A DNA stretch of 49,566 bases from Crenalkalicoccus roseus. GTDB taxonomy: Bacteria > Pseudomonadota > Alphaproteobacteria > Acetobacterales > Acetobacteraceae. Where the stretch lies: positions 1 through 49,566 of the forward strand of contig NZ_SJDM01000016.1 of NCBI RefSeq assembly GCF_004761865.1. The letters run 5' to 3'. Below, in pieces: positions 1 through 8,673 of the stretch. A model generated the notes under the pieces. The model worked only from the letters and a program-made list of their open reading frames with translations. It was not told the DNA's origin and ran no database searches. The stretch's first letter is position 1, and each line of letters begins with the position of its first letter. Position numbers and translations under genes: made by a program.

Positions 1-92
1 AGCCTACCGGTTTGTCCACGCGGCCTAGAGATCGTCAGGAAGCAGGGCCTGCGCCGTGTCCACCAAACAATCCACCAGCCGAGCTACTTCCT

Positions 93-458
93 CTAAACGA
101 ACTGCCCACGCAGGAAGCCGAGCGCCGGCAGGGGCGACCATTTGCGCGGCAGGTCGGCGCGGCGGATCGGTGTCACGCTGTAGTGCGGAATGGGCTGGCG
201 GGAGCGGGACAGGAAATCGGCGTAGGCGCTGACCTGCTGCGCCCGCCAAGCGCGATCCGCCAGCGCCTGGGCCCGGCTGCGATACACTTCGGCGATGCGG
301 CTGGTTCGCCCAACGGTGGCGACGACGGCCCAGAGGGTGTCGTCCTCTCCGCGGCTGACGCTGACCAAGTGCCCTACGGGCACGGCGGCGTGGCTCCCGG
401 GCTGGCGCTCAAGGGCGGACGGCGCTCCCCTCCTGTCATCCGAATGCAGCCTAGCCAA
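93..458 (-). CDS. hypothetical protein, possibly frameshifted near its 3' end
   Basis: I do not recognise the family. The 121-residue product has a convincing, non-repetitive middle section (DDTLWAVVATVGRTSRIAEV, then a helical stretch rich in Ala and Arg) that looks like real coding sequence. It ends in GQFV at 93. The neighbouring minus-strand frame then reads LEEVARLVDCLVDTAQALL and stops at 25-27, and this is also protein-like. Adding one T to the T-run near 95-97 would join them as GQFV-LEEVARLV, giving about 145 residues. So this may be a gene with a one-base deletion, or two unrelated frames. No signal peptide or membrane segment is seen. The start is uncertain because the first 25 residues are less convincing. 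It lies about 100 bp beyond the end of the oxygenase gene on the same strand. Confidence 0.45.
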   Translation of the reverse strand: MARLHSDDRRGAPSALERQPGSHAAVPVGHLVSVSRGEDDTLWAVVATVGRTSRIAEVYRSRAQALADRAWRAQQVSAYADFLSRSRQPIPHYSVTPIRRADLPRKWSPLPALGFLRGQFV

Positions 459-559
459 AGCCGGGTGCGCCGCGCCAGCCCGGTCGACCGCGCTGCTCCT
501 CTTCGCGATCCGCGGTCATCCCGCCCTGCCCCGGCGACTCCGATCACAGGGATGTGTCT

Positions 560-1276
560 TCATGCCGCGTCGTGGAAGATGATGCCGAGGGTGTGGCGGC
601 GCCCCGTCCGCACCCGGCTCACGCCGTGACGCATGGTGACGCGGTAGGTTCCGCGCGCCCCCCGGACCGGCCGGTGATGCACGGCGAAGACCACGCCCTC
701 GCCCTGGCGCAGCGGCACCACCTCGGCGCGGCTCTGCATGCGCGGGCGCTGCTCGGTCAGCACGAACTCCCCGCCCGTGAAGTCCTCACCGGGGGCGGAG
801 AGCAGGAAGGCCACCTGCAGCGGGAAGACGTGCTCCCCATAGAGGTCCTGGTGCAGGCAATTGTAGTCGCCCGGGCCGTAGCGCAGCAGCAGCGGCGTCG
901 GGCGGGCCTGCCCGGCCGCGTGGCAGCGGGCGAGGAATTCCTCGTGCCGCTCCGGGAAGCGCGGCGCAAGGCCCATCGCCTCCTGCCAGCGATTCGCCAC
1001 CGGCACCAGGCGCGGCCAGAGCGCCGCCCGCAGCGCGGCAACGGGCGCGGGCAGCGGCGCGGCGAAGTACTTGTACTCGCCGCTGCCGAAGCCGTGCCGC
1101 GCCATCACCACGCGGCTGCGGAAGGGCGCCTCCGCATCGTAGAGCGCGGCGAGCGCCTCGCACTCGGCCGGCGTGAGCAGCGCGCCGGTGAGGGCGGCGC
1201 CCCCGGCATCCAGCTCCGCCCCGATGCGCGCCCAGTCGAGCGCGGCCACACGCGCGGCGATGTCGCGCCCGCTCAT
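560..1276 (-). CDS. 2OG-Fe(II) oxygenase of the PF09859 (Oxygenase-NA) type
   Basis: This 238-residue protein matches the family formerly called DUF2086, described as an oxygenase acting on damaged nucleic acid. Near residue 150 is the stretch LLRYGPGDYNCLHQDLYGEH, holding the H-x-D iron ligands. GGEFVLTEQRPRMQSRA and the closing VTMRHGVS...LGIIFHDA follow, supplying the distal His and the 2-oxoglutarate-binding Arg region. The length is full for the family. The ATG overlaps the TGA of ada by four bases (ATGA), so the two genes are translationally coupled. That supports a role in alkylation-damage repair alongside Ada, probably by oxidative demethylation in the cytoplasm. The family assignment comes from sequence memory; the substrate is inferred. 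Confidence 0.85.
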   Translation of the reverse strand: MSGRDIAARVAALDWARIGAELDAGGAALTGALLTPAECEALAALYDAEAPFRSRVVMARHGFGSGEYKYFAAPLPAPVAALRAALWPRLVPVANRWQEAMGLAPRFPERHEEFLARCHAAGQARPTPLLLRYGPGDYNCLHQDLYGEHVFPLQVAFLLSAPGEDFTGGEFVLTEQRPRMQSRAEVVPLRQGEGVVFAVHHRPVRGARGTYRVTMRHGVSRVRTGRRHTLGIIFHDAA

Positions 1277-2352
1277 CCCTCCGCCTCGCGCGCCAGCAGC
1301 GCCCGCTTGCGCGCCACCCCCCAGCGATAGCCAGAGAGCGCACCGCCGGTGCGCACCACGCGGTGGCAGGGAATCGCCACCGCCACCCGGTTGGCAGCAC
1401 AGGCCCGCGCCACGGCGCGCGTGGCGCCGGGCGCGCCGATGCGCGCCGCGACATCGGCATAGGTGGCGGTGCGGCCCGGCGGGATCTCCCGCAGCGCCTT
1501 CCAGACGCGCTGCTGGAAGGCGGTGCCGCGCAGGTCGAGCGGCAGGTCCGGCCCCTCGCGGCGCGGCGCCTCCACCAGGCCGACGACGCGGGCGACCAAC
1601 GCCTCGAAGGCCGCGTCGCCGCCGACCAGCCGCGCCTTGGGGAAGCGGTCCTGGAAGGCGTCGAGCAGCGCCTGCGGGTCGTCGCCCAGCTCGATGGCGC
1701 AGACGCCCCTGTCCGTCGCCGCCACCAGCACCGCGCCGAGCGAAGACTGGCCGAGGGCGAAGCGGATCTCCGCATCCCGCCCGCCATCGCGCCACTCCCC
1801 CGGCCGCATGCCGAGGATTGCCGGCGCCGCCTCGTAGAAGCGCCCGTTCGAGCCGTAGCCGGCGCCGTATAGCGCCTCGGTGACGGTGGGCGCCTCGCCG
1901 AGCGCCCGTCGCAGCCGCGCCGCCCGGCAGGCGGCGGCGTAGTCCCGCGGCGTCACGCCGGTCACCTCGCGGAACAGTCGGTGGAAGTGGAAGCGGCTGA
2001 GCCCCGCCGCCGCGGCCAGGGCGTCGAGGGAGGGCGTCTCCTCCGCCACCTCGATCATCCGGCAGGCGCGGGCCACCACCTCGGCCTGCCGCGCCGCCTG
2101 ATCCTGGCCGTCGGGGCGGCAGCGCTTGCAGGGGCGGTAGCCGGCGCGCTCGGCCGCCGCGCAGGAGGGGAAGAAGACGATGTTCTCCGTCCGCGCGGGC
2201 CGCGCGGCGCAGGAGGGGCGGCAATAGACCCCGGTGGTCAGCACCGCATAGACGAACCGTCCGTCCGCCGCGCGGTCGCGGCGGCGCACGGCGGCAAGGC
2301 GCGCGGCATCGTCCGGATAGGGCTCGGCAAGGATCTCGGTCGCGGCGGACAT
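1273..2352 (-). CDS. ada: Ada: bifunctional methylated-DNA methyltransferase and transcriptional activator
   Basis: The 359-residue product has the full three-part Ada layout. The N-terminal zinc domain shows GVYCRPSC (Cys44, Cys48) and PCKRC (Cys75, Cys78). Cys44 corresponds to the methylphosphotriester-accepting cysteine. An AraC-type helix-turn-helix follows at about residues 90-185 (LDALAAAAGLSRFHFHRLF). The C-terminal O6-methylguanine methyltransferase domain carries the active-site PCHR with Cys329, preceded by RAVARACAANRVAVA. The protein removes methyl groups from DNA phosphate and O6-guanine irreversibly. When methylated at Cys44 it activates its own operon. It is first in a two-gene unit with the downstream oxygenase. 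About 230 bp of GC-rich DNA separates it from the amidohydrolase upstream, so it probably has its own promoter there, but I could not place an Ada box. Confidence 0.95.
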   Translation of the reverse strand: MSAATEILAEPYPDDAARLAAVRRRDRAADGRFVYAVLTTGVYCRPSCAARPARTENIVFFPSCAAAERAGYRPCKRCRPDGQDQAARQAEVVARACRMIEVAEETPSLDALAAAAGLSRFHFHRLFREVTGVTPRDYAAACRAARLRRALGEAPTVTEALYGAGYGSNGRFYEAAPAILGMRPGEWRDGGRDAEIRFALGQSSLGAVLVAATDRGVCAIELGDDPQALLDAFQDRFPKARLVGGDAAFEALVARVVGLVEAPRREGPDLPLDLRGTAFQQRVWKALREIPPGRTATYADVAARIGAPGATRAVARACAANRVAVAIPCHRVVRTGGALSGYRWGVARKRALLAREAEG

Positions 2353-2583
2353 GGCCTGTCTCCGTCGGGTCCGGCGCGGGAGGATCCCGCGCCATGCCCC
2401 GCCAGATGCGACATCCCGGCGGCGGGCGCGCTCCGGGGCTTGCGGCGCAATTCGTCATCGCAGACGCGCCCGGCAAGGCGCCCGCCCGCGGCTCCCTCAG
2501 CGAGAGGGCGGCGCAGGCCCGGCCGGCGGGCGACGGGGCGCATCCGGCGGAGGCCCGCCGCCCCGCCCGGCCCGCGGGCAGGG

Positions 2584-4308
2584 TCAGGCCGCGGCGCGCC
2601 GTGCCCCGCGCACCAGCCGCCCGGGCAGGGCGCCGGTCGGCTCGCCCTCGCGGTACACCGGCTGGCCGGCGACGATGGTGGCGACATAGCCATCCGCCCC
2701 CTGCACCAGCCGCTTGCCGCCGGCCGGCAGGTCGTACGCCATCCGCGGCGGCCGGACCTGCAGCCGTGCGTAGTCGATCACGTTGAGGTCCGCCTTGTGC
2801 CCTGGCGCCACCAGGCCGCGATCCGCCAGCCCCAGCGCCAGCGCGTTGTCCCGCGTCAGCCGCCTGACCGCGAATTCCAGCGGCAGCCGCGGCCCGCGCA
2901 CCCGGTCGCGGGTCCAGTAGGCGAGCATGTGCGTGGTCGAGGAGGCGTCGCAGATGATGCCGACATGCGCCCCGCCGTCGCCGAGGCCCATCAGCGTCCG
3001 CGGATGCTCCACCATCGCCCGCACCGCCTCCAGGTCGCGGTCGGCGTAGTTGATGATGGGGCGGTTCAGGATCGCCCTGCCCCCGCGCTCCATCATCCAC
3101 TCCCAGCAGAGGGCGGCGGGGTCCATGCCGCGGGCGCGGGCCACGGCGCCGACGCTCGCCTCCGGCGGCGGCTCGTAATCCGGCGGGTCGCCGAGGGGGA
3201 AGATCATGTCCCAGGTGTTGAGCCGCGCCCTGAGCATCGGGTCCGGCGTCTCCTCGGCGAGCAGCGCCGCCTGCAGCGCCGGGTCGCGCAGCGCCCGCAT
3301 CTTCTGGTCGAAGGGCAGGTGTGCGACGCGCCGCCAGGAGGGGCGGGCGATGAAGGGGTGCTGCGACAGCTCGAAGCCGAGCATCAGCCCGACCGGGCGG
3401 GCCATCACCTGCCCGGTCATCGGCACGCCCTCGCGGTTGGCCGCCTCGATCCGGTCGAGCAGGAAGCGCCACAGCCAGGGGCGGCTCTCCCGCTGCAGCA
3501 GGGAGAAGGTCAGCGGCCGGCCGCTGGCGGCGGCGATGCGCTTCAGGCGGTCGAACTCCTCCTCCGGCTCGTCGAAGTCGGAGATCACCTGCAGCCAGCT
3601 TGCCCCCGCCTCGCCCACCGCGCGGCCGATCGCCTCCAGCTCCGCCTCCGGCGTGCCGAGCGTCGGGATGTGCCGCCCGTCCAGGGTGCGGTGCGCGATG
3701 GCCCGCGAGGTAGAGAAGCCGAGCGCGCCGGCGCGGATCCCCTCCGCGGCGAGACGCGCCATCTCCGCGATCTCGGCCTCCGTCGCCTCGGCATGGGCCT
3801 CCGCGCGCTCGCCCATCACGTGCACGCGCAGCGGCGCGTGCGTCACCTGCGCCGCCACGTCCATGTCCCAGCGCCGCGCGGCAAGGGCCTCCATGAAGTC
3901 GGGGAAGCTCTCCCAGTTCCAGGGCAGGCCCTCGGCCAGCACCACCTCGGGCAGGTCCTCCACCCCCTCCATCAGCTTGATCAGCGCCTCGCGCCGCTCC
4001 GGCCGGCAGGGGGCGAAGCCGACGCCGCAATTGCCGATCAGCGCCGTGGTGACGCCGTGGAGGGAGGAGCTGTCCAGCCGCTCGCTCCAGGTCGCCTGCG
4101 CGTCGTAATGGGTGTGGATGTCCACGAAGCCGGGCGTGACGATCAGCCCCTTCGCGCTGATCTCCTCCACCCCGCGCGGCGCCGGGCCGAGCCGGCCGAC
4201 CTCCGCGATGCGCCCGCCGGCGACCGCCACATCCGCCTCGAAGGGCGCCCCGCCCGAGCCGTCCACGACGGTGCCGCCGCGGATGATGAGGGTGACCTCG
4301 TCCGCCAT
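2584..4308 (-). CDS. D-aminoacylase / N-acyl-D-amino-acid deacylase family amidohydrolase
   Basis: This is a 574-residue metal-dependent amidohydrolase of the COG3653 type. The N-terminal beta-sandwich begins LIIRGGTVVDGSGGAPFEAD. The metal site VTPGFVDIHTHYDAQ (H-x-H) follows near residue 65. Later landmarks are the cysteine in ALIGNCGVGFAPC, a distal GLGDGGAHVGIICDAS and a C-terminal DLNVIDYARL that closes the barrel. Family members hydrolyse N-acyl-D-amino acids or related cyclic amides in the cytoplasm. The exact substrate cannot be read from the sequence. The gene starts 61 bp after the end of the MFS gene on the same strand, so it may be cotranscribed with the efflux operon. Length is slightly above the 480-550 usual for the family. 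Confidence 0.85.
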   Translation of the reverse strand: MADEVTLIIRGGTVVDGSGGAPFEADVAVAGGRIAEVGRLGPAPRGVEEISAKGLIVTPGFVDIHTHYDAQATWSERLDSSSLHGVTTALIGNCGVGFAPCRPERREALIKLMEGVEDLPEVVLAEGLPWNWESFPDFMEALAARRWDMDVAAQVTHAPLRVHVMGERAEAHAEATEAEIAEMARLAAEGIRAGALGFSTSRAIAHRTLDGRHIPTLGTPEAELEAIGRAVGEAGASWLQVISDFDEPEEEFDRLKRIAAASGRPLTFSLLQRESRPWLWRFLLDRIEAANREGVPMTGQVMARPVGLMLGFELSQHPFIARPSWRRVAHLPFDQKMRALRDPALQAALLAEETPDPMLRARLNTWDMIFPLGDPPDYEPPPEASVGAVARARGMDPAALCWEWMMERGGRAILNRPIINYADRDLEAVRAMVEHPRTLMGLGDGGAHVGIICDASSTTHMLAYWTRDRVRGPRLPLEFAVRRLTRDNALALGLADRGLVAPGHKADLNVIDYARLQVRPPRMAYDLPAGGKRLVQGADGYVATIVAGQPVYREGEPTGALPGRLVRGARRAAA

Positions 4309-4369
4309 GCCGTTCCTCCCGTTCCTCTCCCCGCCATCATGCCAGCCGCGCCCGCGGGGGACGACCCCC

Positions 4370-5962
4370 TCATCCGGCCGCGCGCCGGCGCATCAGCAGC
4401 GCCGGCAGCACCGCCACCAGGCAGACCACGGCCGCGATCAGGAAGCCGTCGCGGAAGCCGAGCATCAGCGCCTGGGCATGGATCATCCGCCCGAGGAACT
4501 GCTCGAATCCGGCCTGCCATAGCGTCTGCGGCACGCCCTCCTGCGCCAGCAGCCCCTCGATCAGGCGGCGCAGCTCCAGCGTCGCCGCCTGGGTGCCGTC
4601 CTGGCTCGCGGTCAGCGCCTCGGCGTGGAATTGCGTGCGCTGCTCGAGCGCGATGGACAGGCCGTTGATGCCGAGCGCGCCGCCGAACTGGCGGGAGAAG
4701 TTGATCGCCCCCGCCCCCTGGCCGAGGAAGCGCGGCGGTAGGGCGCGCAGCGAGCCGGTGTTCATGCTCGGCATCGCCAGGGAGAGGCCGACCCGCCCGA
4801 GCAGGATCCACAGCGCCAGGGTCCAGAACGGCACCTGCGTGTCCACCCCCACCATCAGCCAGGAAGAGAGGGCGAACACCACCAGCCCGATCGCCACCGG
4901 CCCCACCGGCGGTACCCGGTCGGCGATGCGGCCCGAGATCGGGAAGCAGACGATCATGGCGAGCCCTGCCGGCATCAGCAGCAGTCCCGCCCGCGTCGCC
5001 GTGTAGCCCTGCACGAGCTGCACGAAGAGCGGCGCGAGGTAGGTGGTGCCGAACAGCGCCGCGCCGTAGACGAAGGCCACCGCCGCGCCGCCGGCGAAGG
5101 CCGGGTTGGCGAAGATGCGCGGGTCGAGCATCGGCGCCGGCGTGCGCAGCTCCCACAGCACGAAGCCGGTGGCGGCGAGCGCCGCGACCGTCAGCTCCAG
5201 CACCACGGCATCGGACCGCCAGCCGAGCTGCTGGCCGCTGGCGAGCCCGGCCAGCAGCGCGAAGATGGCGGTGTTGAGCAGCAGGAAGCCCACCGCGTCG
5301 AAGCGCGGCCGCTTCCCCTCCCGCGGCCGCCCCGGCATGAACAGCCAGCCGAGGCCGAGGCCGAGCAGCGGCAGCGGCAGCGCCGCGAGGAACACCGCGC
5401 GCCAGCCAAAGGCGTCCGTCACCACCCCGCCGAGGGCGGGGCCAAGCGCGGGCGCCATCACCACCCCCACCGCGAAGAGACCCATGGCGGTGCCGCGCCG
5501 CTCCGGCGGGAAGACCTGGAACACCACCTGCATGCCGAGCGGCTGCAGGAGCCCCGCCGAGGCGCCCTGCATCACCCGCCCCGCCACCAGCGCCGCCTCG
5601 TTCGGCGCCAGGCCGCCGAGCGCCGAGCCGGCGAGGAAGATCGCCATGGCGGCGAGGTAGGTGGCGCGGAAGCCGAAGGCCTCGACGGCCCAGGCGGTGA
5701 GCAGCATCGTCCCCGTGGTGGCGGCGAGGAAGCCCGCGGCGAGGAGCTGCGCGCGGTCCTGCCCGATGCCGAAGGCCCCCATGATGTCGGGGATCGCAAC
5801 GTTGACGATGGTGGAGGAGAGGATGGTGGAGACCGTCCCGATCATCGCGGTGAAGGCCACCAGCAGCCGGTAGGACGGGCCGTAGCGGGCGAACAGCGCC
5901 TCGACGCTGCGCGGGCGCGGCGCCCGCGGCAGCGCCTGCGGCCCAGCGGCCGCCTCACTCAC
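4370..5962 (-). CDS. DHA2-family (EmrB/QacA-type) drug:proton antiporter
   Basis: The 530-residue polytopic inner-membrane protein has the 14-segment DHA2 pattern. The first helix is followed by STILSSTIVNVAIPDIMGAF, which contains the conserved N-x-A-x-P-D motif. Motif C-like PALGPALGGVVTDAFGWRA comes near residue 160. A long periplasmic loop rich in acidic and Gln residues precedes the last helix. The gene probably starts at a GTG (5960-5962), overlapping the adaptor gene upstream by eight bases. The MarR-HlyD-MFS order is the classical layout of an EmrRAB-type exporter. With the adaptor, and an outer-membrane channel encoded elsewhere, it would export hydrophobic toxic compounds. The substrate is unknown. 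Confidence 0.9.
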   Translation of the reverse strand: MSEAAAGPQALPRAPRPRSVEALFARYGPSYRLLVAFTAMIGTVSTILSSTIVNVAIPDIMGAFGIGQDRAQLLAAGFLAATTGTMLLTAWAVEAFGFRATYLAAMAIFLAGSALGGLAPNEAALVAGRVMQGASAGLLQPLGMQVVFQVFPPERRGTAMGLFAVGVVMAPALGPALGGVVTDAFGWRAVFLAALPLPLLGLGLGWLFMPGRPREGKRPRFDAVGFLLLNTAIFALLAGLASGQQLGWRSDAVVLELTVAALAATGFVLWELRTPAPMLDPRIFANPAFAGGAAVAFVYGAALFGTTYLAPLFVQLVQGYTATRAGLLLMPAGLAMIVCFPISGRIADRVPPVGPVAIGLVVFALSSWLMVGVDTQVPFWTLALWILLGRVGLSLAMPSMNTGSLRALPPRFLGQGAGAINFSRQFGGALGINGLSIALEQRTQFHAEALTASQDGTQAATLELRRLIEGLLAQEGVPQTLWQAGFEQFLGRMIHAQALMLGFRDGFLIAAVVCLVAVLPALLMRRRAAG

Positions 5963-7211
5963 GCCTCGGCGTCTCCACCACCACCATCATGCCGGGGCTG
6001 AGCAGCCCGGGCTCGGGCGGCGGGTCGAGGGCGATGCGCACCGGCAGGCGCTGCGCGATCTTGGTGAAATTGCCGCTCGGATTGGGGCTCGGCAGCAGCG
6101 CGAACTCGCTGGTGGCGGCGCCGGCCATGCGTTCCACCACCCCCTCGAAGCGCCGGCCCGGCCAGGCGTCCACCCTGACGCGCACCCGCGTGCCGGGGGA
6201 GAAGTGGCGGATCTGCGTCTCCTTCACGTTGGCCTCGACGCGCACCCGCGCGGGGTCGTGCAGCAGCAGGATGCGCTGGCCGGGGGCGACGTACTCCCCG
6301 GCATCCACGAAGACGCGGTTGACGATGCCGTCCACCGGCATGGCGATGGCGCGGTCGGCGAGGTCGAGCGCCGCCCGGTCGCGCCGCGCGGCGAGCTCGC
6401 GTTCCTCCGGCCCCAGCGCCTCGAGCTGGCGGCGCAGCACCTCGCGCTCCGCCCGCGCCGCCCCGGCGGCGGCGAGCTCGGCCTCCGCCGCCCCGATCTC
6501 CGCCCGCGCGCCGAGCACGCGGTGGTGCGCGGCCTCGAGCGCGGCACGGGTCTGGTCCAGGCGCTGGCGGGTGCCGCTGCCGCCCGCCGCCAGCTCCTGG
6601 GCGCGGCGGAACTCGGCCTCGGCGAAGGCGCGTTCGGCCTCGGCGGCGGGGAGGGCGGCGCGCGCCGTCTCCAGCCGGGCGCGCTCGGCGGCCTCGCGGC
6701 TCGCGGTCAGCGCCTCGACCATGGCGAGCCGCGCCTCGATCTCCCGCCGGCGCGCCGCGATGCCGGCCAGCCGCGCCTCCAGCTCCTGCAGCGCCAGCGC
6801 CGCCTCGCGGTCGTCGAGGCGCACCACCACCTCCCCCGCGGCGGCGCGGTCGCCGGCGATCACCCGCACCTCCCGCACCCAGCCGGGCACGCGGCTGGAC
6901 AGGCCGATCATGTCCGCGGCGATGCGCGCATCGTCCACGACGACATGGGTGAGCAGGCGGTGCAGCCAGGCGCCGCCGGCGGCGAGCAGGAGGAGCGCGA
7001 GCGCGGCGAGGCCCGCGAGCCGGAGGCGGCGCCGGCGCTCCCCGCCGCGCCTCGGGGCGTGGCGGGCGGCCTCCTCGCGCGGCGGCTCGGCCGGGCGGGC
7101 GGGGGCGGCGGGCCTTTCGGGGGGCGGCTTCTCCAGCGCCTCCGCCGGAGGGGTAGGGCCGGCCGCCTCGGGGCGCCGCGGCAGGCCGGTGCTAGGCGGC
7201 CCGATGTCCAT
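5955..7211 (-). CDS. HlyD-family membrane fusion protein (EmrA-type adaptor)
   Basis: The 418-residue protein has a proline- and arginine-rich cytoplasmic tail of about 60 residues and one membrane anchor (LAGLAALALLLLAAGGAWL). The first half of a biotinyl-lipoyl domain follows (VPGWVREVRVIAGDRAAAGE). A long Ala/Glu/Arg-rich coiled-coil hairpin spans about residues 140-290, then the second lipoyl half and a beta-barrel (VRVEANVKETQIRHFSPGTR). It bridges the DHA2 pump to an outer-membrane channel in the periplasm. The start overlaps the 3' end of the marR gene by 20 bases, and the stop overlaps the MFS gene, so the three genes form one operon. The N-terminal tail is longer than usual. Confidence 0.9.
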   Translation of the reverse strand: MDIGPPSTGLPRRPEAAGPTPPAEALEKPPPERPAAPARPAEPPREEAARHAPRRGGERRRRLRLAGLAALALLLLAAGGAWLHRLLTHVVVDDARIAADMIGLSSRVPGWVREVRVIAGDRAAAGEVVVRLDDREAALALQELEARLAGIAARRREIEARLAMVEALTASREAAERARLETARAALPAAEAERAFAEAEFRRAQELAAGGSGTRQRLDQTRAALEAAHHRVLGARAEIGAAEAELAAAGAARAEREVLRRQLEALGPEERELAARRDRAALDLADRAIAMPVDGIVNRVFVDAGEYVAPGQRILLLHDPARVRVEANVKETQIRHFSPGTRVRVRVDAWPGRRFEGVVERMAGAATSEFALLPSPNPSGNFTKIAQRLPVRIALDPPPEPGLLSPGMMVVVETPRRE

Positions 7212-7686
7212 GCGCCTGCTCCTCCTCCGCCTCCTCCGGCGGCGCCCCCAGCCTGGCGGCGACGCCCTCCAGCACCGAGAGGCAGGCGGCGAGTTCCGCC
7301 TCGGGAATGCCGCCGAGGATCTCGGCGCGGACCGCCGCGGCGGCCTCCTCGATCCGACGGTGCAGCGCCCGGGCGCGGGAGGTGAGGTGCAAGGTGCGCA
7401 GGCGCCGGTCGTGCGGCACGGCGCGGCGCTGCACGAACCCCTCCCGCTCCAGCCAGTCGAGGGTGCGGACCAGGGTCGGCCCCTCCACGCCGAGCCGGGC
7501 GGCGAGCTCGCGCTGCGTCAGCCCCTCTCCGGCGCGGGCGAGGTGCAGAAGCGGCAGCCAGCGCGCCTCCGTCAGGCCGAAGGCAGCCATGCGCGCATCG
7601 AGCCGCGCCCGCCAGCGGCGGCTGATCTGTCCGATGGTCCGGCCCAGCCGCCATTGAAGCTGCGCCAGGGGCTGCGGCTCTTCCAT
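7192..7686 (-). CDS. MarR-family transcriptional regulator of the efflux operon
   Basis: This 164-residue winged-helix regulator contains LTQRELAARLGVEGPTLVRT (recognition helix) and then LEREGFVQRRAVPHDRRLRT (wing with the D-R motif) near residue 85. The flanking helices would form the dimer interface. It is the first gene of the minus-strand operon with the HlyD adaptor and DHA2 pump. By analogy with EmrR it probably represses the operon until it binds an aromatic or otherwise hydrophobic ligand. The divergent promoter region of only 71 bp contains a perfect 10-bp palindrome at 7716-7725, a candidate operator. The divergent MaoC-like gene may be controlled by the same site. Confidence 0.88.
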   Translation of the reverse strand: MEEPQPLAQLQWRLGRTIGQISRRWRARLDARMAAFGLTEARWLPLLHLARAGEGLTQRELAARLGVEGPTLVRTLDWLEREGFVQRRAVPHDRRLRTLHLTSRARALHRRIEEAAAAVRAEILGGIPEAELAACLSVLEGVAARLGAPPEEAEEEQAHGHRAA

Positions 7687-7715
7687 GGCGGCAGGATAGG
7701 CGTCTGGCGGACCGA

Positions 7716-7725
7716 TAGCTAGCTA
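7716..7725. promoter_or_regulatory. palindrome TAGCTAGCTA, candidate MarR operator
   Basis: The 10-bp perfect palindrome TAGCTAGCTA lies in the 71-bp gap between the marR start (7686) and the divergent MaoC-like gene (7758). It is one of few AT-containing stretches in the area. TTATCT on the minus strand (7725-7730) could be part of a -10 element for the marR operon. MarR proteins bind 16-20 bp interrupted dyads, so this would be only the core. Confidence 0.4.
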
Positions 7726-7757
7726 GATAACATCTCCGCCGCGGCAGGAGGACACGC

Positions 7758-8558
7758 ATGGGCAACGCTGTGGTCGGACGCCACGAGGTGCGGGCGAACA
7801 ACCTCTCCCGCGCCTCCGAGAACCGCATCCACGACGACGCGGTGGCGCGCCGCCTCGGCTTCTCCGGCGCGCTGGTGCCGGGGGTGGAGGTGTACGCCTA
7901 TGCCTGCCACCCCGTCGTCGCGCGCTGGGGGCGGGCATGGCTGGAGCGGGGCGGCGCCGAGCTGCGCTTCCTCAAGCCGGTCTATGACGGCGCGGCGGTG
8001 GTGGCGACAGCGACGCCGGAAGGCGAGGCGCTGGCGCTGTGGGTGGAGAGCGGCGGCGCGCTCTGCGCCACCGGCCGCGCCTGGATGGCCGCGGAGGCGA
8101 CGCCCCCCGAGGACCTGGAGGCCTGGCCCTGGCGCGCGCCTCCCGCCGAGCGCCCGCCGGCGAGCGAGGCGACGCTCGCCCCCGGCACCTGGCTTGGCAC
8201 GGCGCCGGAGCGCGTCACGGCGGCGGCGCTGGCCGACTACCTGCGGGGCATCGCGGAGACGGAGCCGCTCTACGCCGCGGAGGGGCTGGCGCATCCCGGC
8301 CTGCTCCTGCGCCTGTGCAACAGGGCGCTGACGCAGAATGTCGTGCTGGGGCCCTGGATCCATGTCGGCAGCACGGTGCGCAACCTCGCCGCCGCGCGCC
8401 TCGAGGAGGCGCTGACGGTGCGGGCGCGGATCGTCGCCAACGAGGACCGCAAGGGCCACCGCGTGGTGGAGTTCGACGCGCTGCTGGTGGCCGACGGGAC
8501 GCGCCCGGTCGCGCAGGTGCGGCATCAGGCGATCTGGCGCCCGCGCCAGGCGGCGTAG
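7758..8558 (+). CDS. MaoC-like hotdog-fold dehydratase family protein
   Basis: The 266-residue product begins with ASENRIHDDAVARRLGFSGA followed by LVPGVEVYAYACHP. This resembles the hydratase-2 signature of MaoC-like proteins, in which Asp and His act on an enoyl-thioester. The second half is less conserved and may form the second hotdog of a double-hotdog fold. No membrane or export signal is present. Related proteins hydrate enoyl-CoA or related acyl-CoA substrates, but the sequence does not show which. AGGAGG lies about 7 bases before the ATG. It is transcribed away from the MarR efflux operon and stands 115 bp before the TRAP binding-protein gene, so it could belong functionally to either. 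Confidence 0.7.
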   Translation: MGNAVVGRHEVRANNLSRASENRIHDDAVARRLGFSGALVPGVEVYAYACHPVVARWGRAWLERGGAELRFLKPVYDGAAVVATATPEGEALALWVESGGALCATGRAWMAAEATPPEDLEAWPWRAPPAERPPASEATLAPGTWLGTAPERVTAAALADYLRGIAETEPLYAAEGLAHPGLLLRLCNRALTQNVVLGPWIHVGSTVRNLAAARLEEALTVRARIVANEDRKGHRVVEFDALLVADGTRPVAQVRHQAIWRPRQAA

Positions 8559-8673
8559 GGCGCTGCCGCGCCCAGCCCGGCCCGCGGATTTCCTTGTCGG
8601 CCGCGTAACCCACCCGCCATACTCCCGGCGTTCCGCATCCAAGAACGGAACGAACATCCGAGGAGGAAACGCG

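Noticed and set aside
1273-4030. Extended frame running upstream of the oxygenase through ada and the amidohydrolase
   Set aside because: Upstream of 1276 it is just the off-frame of ada and the amidohydrolase. The family-like start is the ATG overlapping the ada stop.
1981-4668. 895-codon plus-strand frame opposite ada, the amidohydrolase and the MFS gene
   Set aside because: His/Arg/Gly/Pro-rich antisense shadow; the minus-strand genes have full families and motifs.
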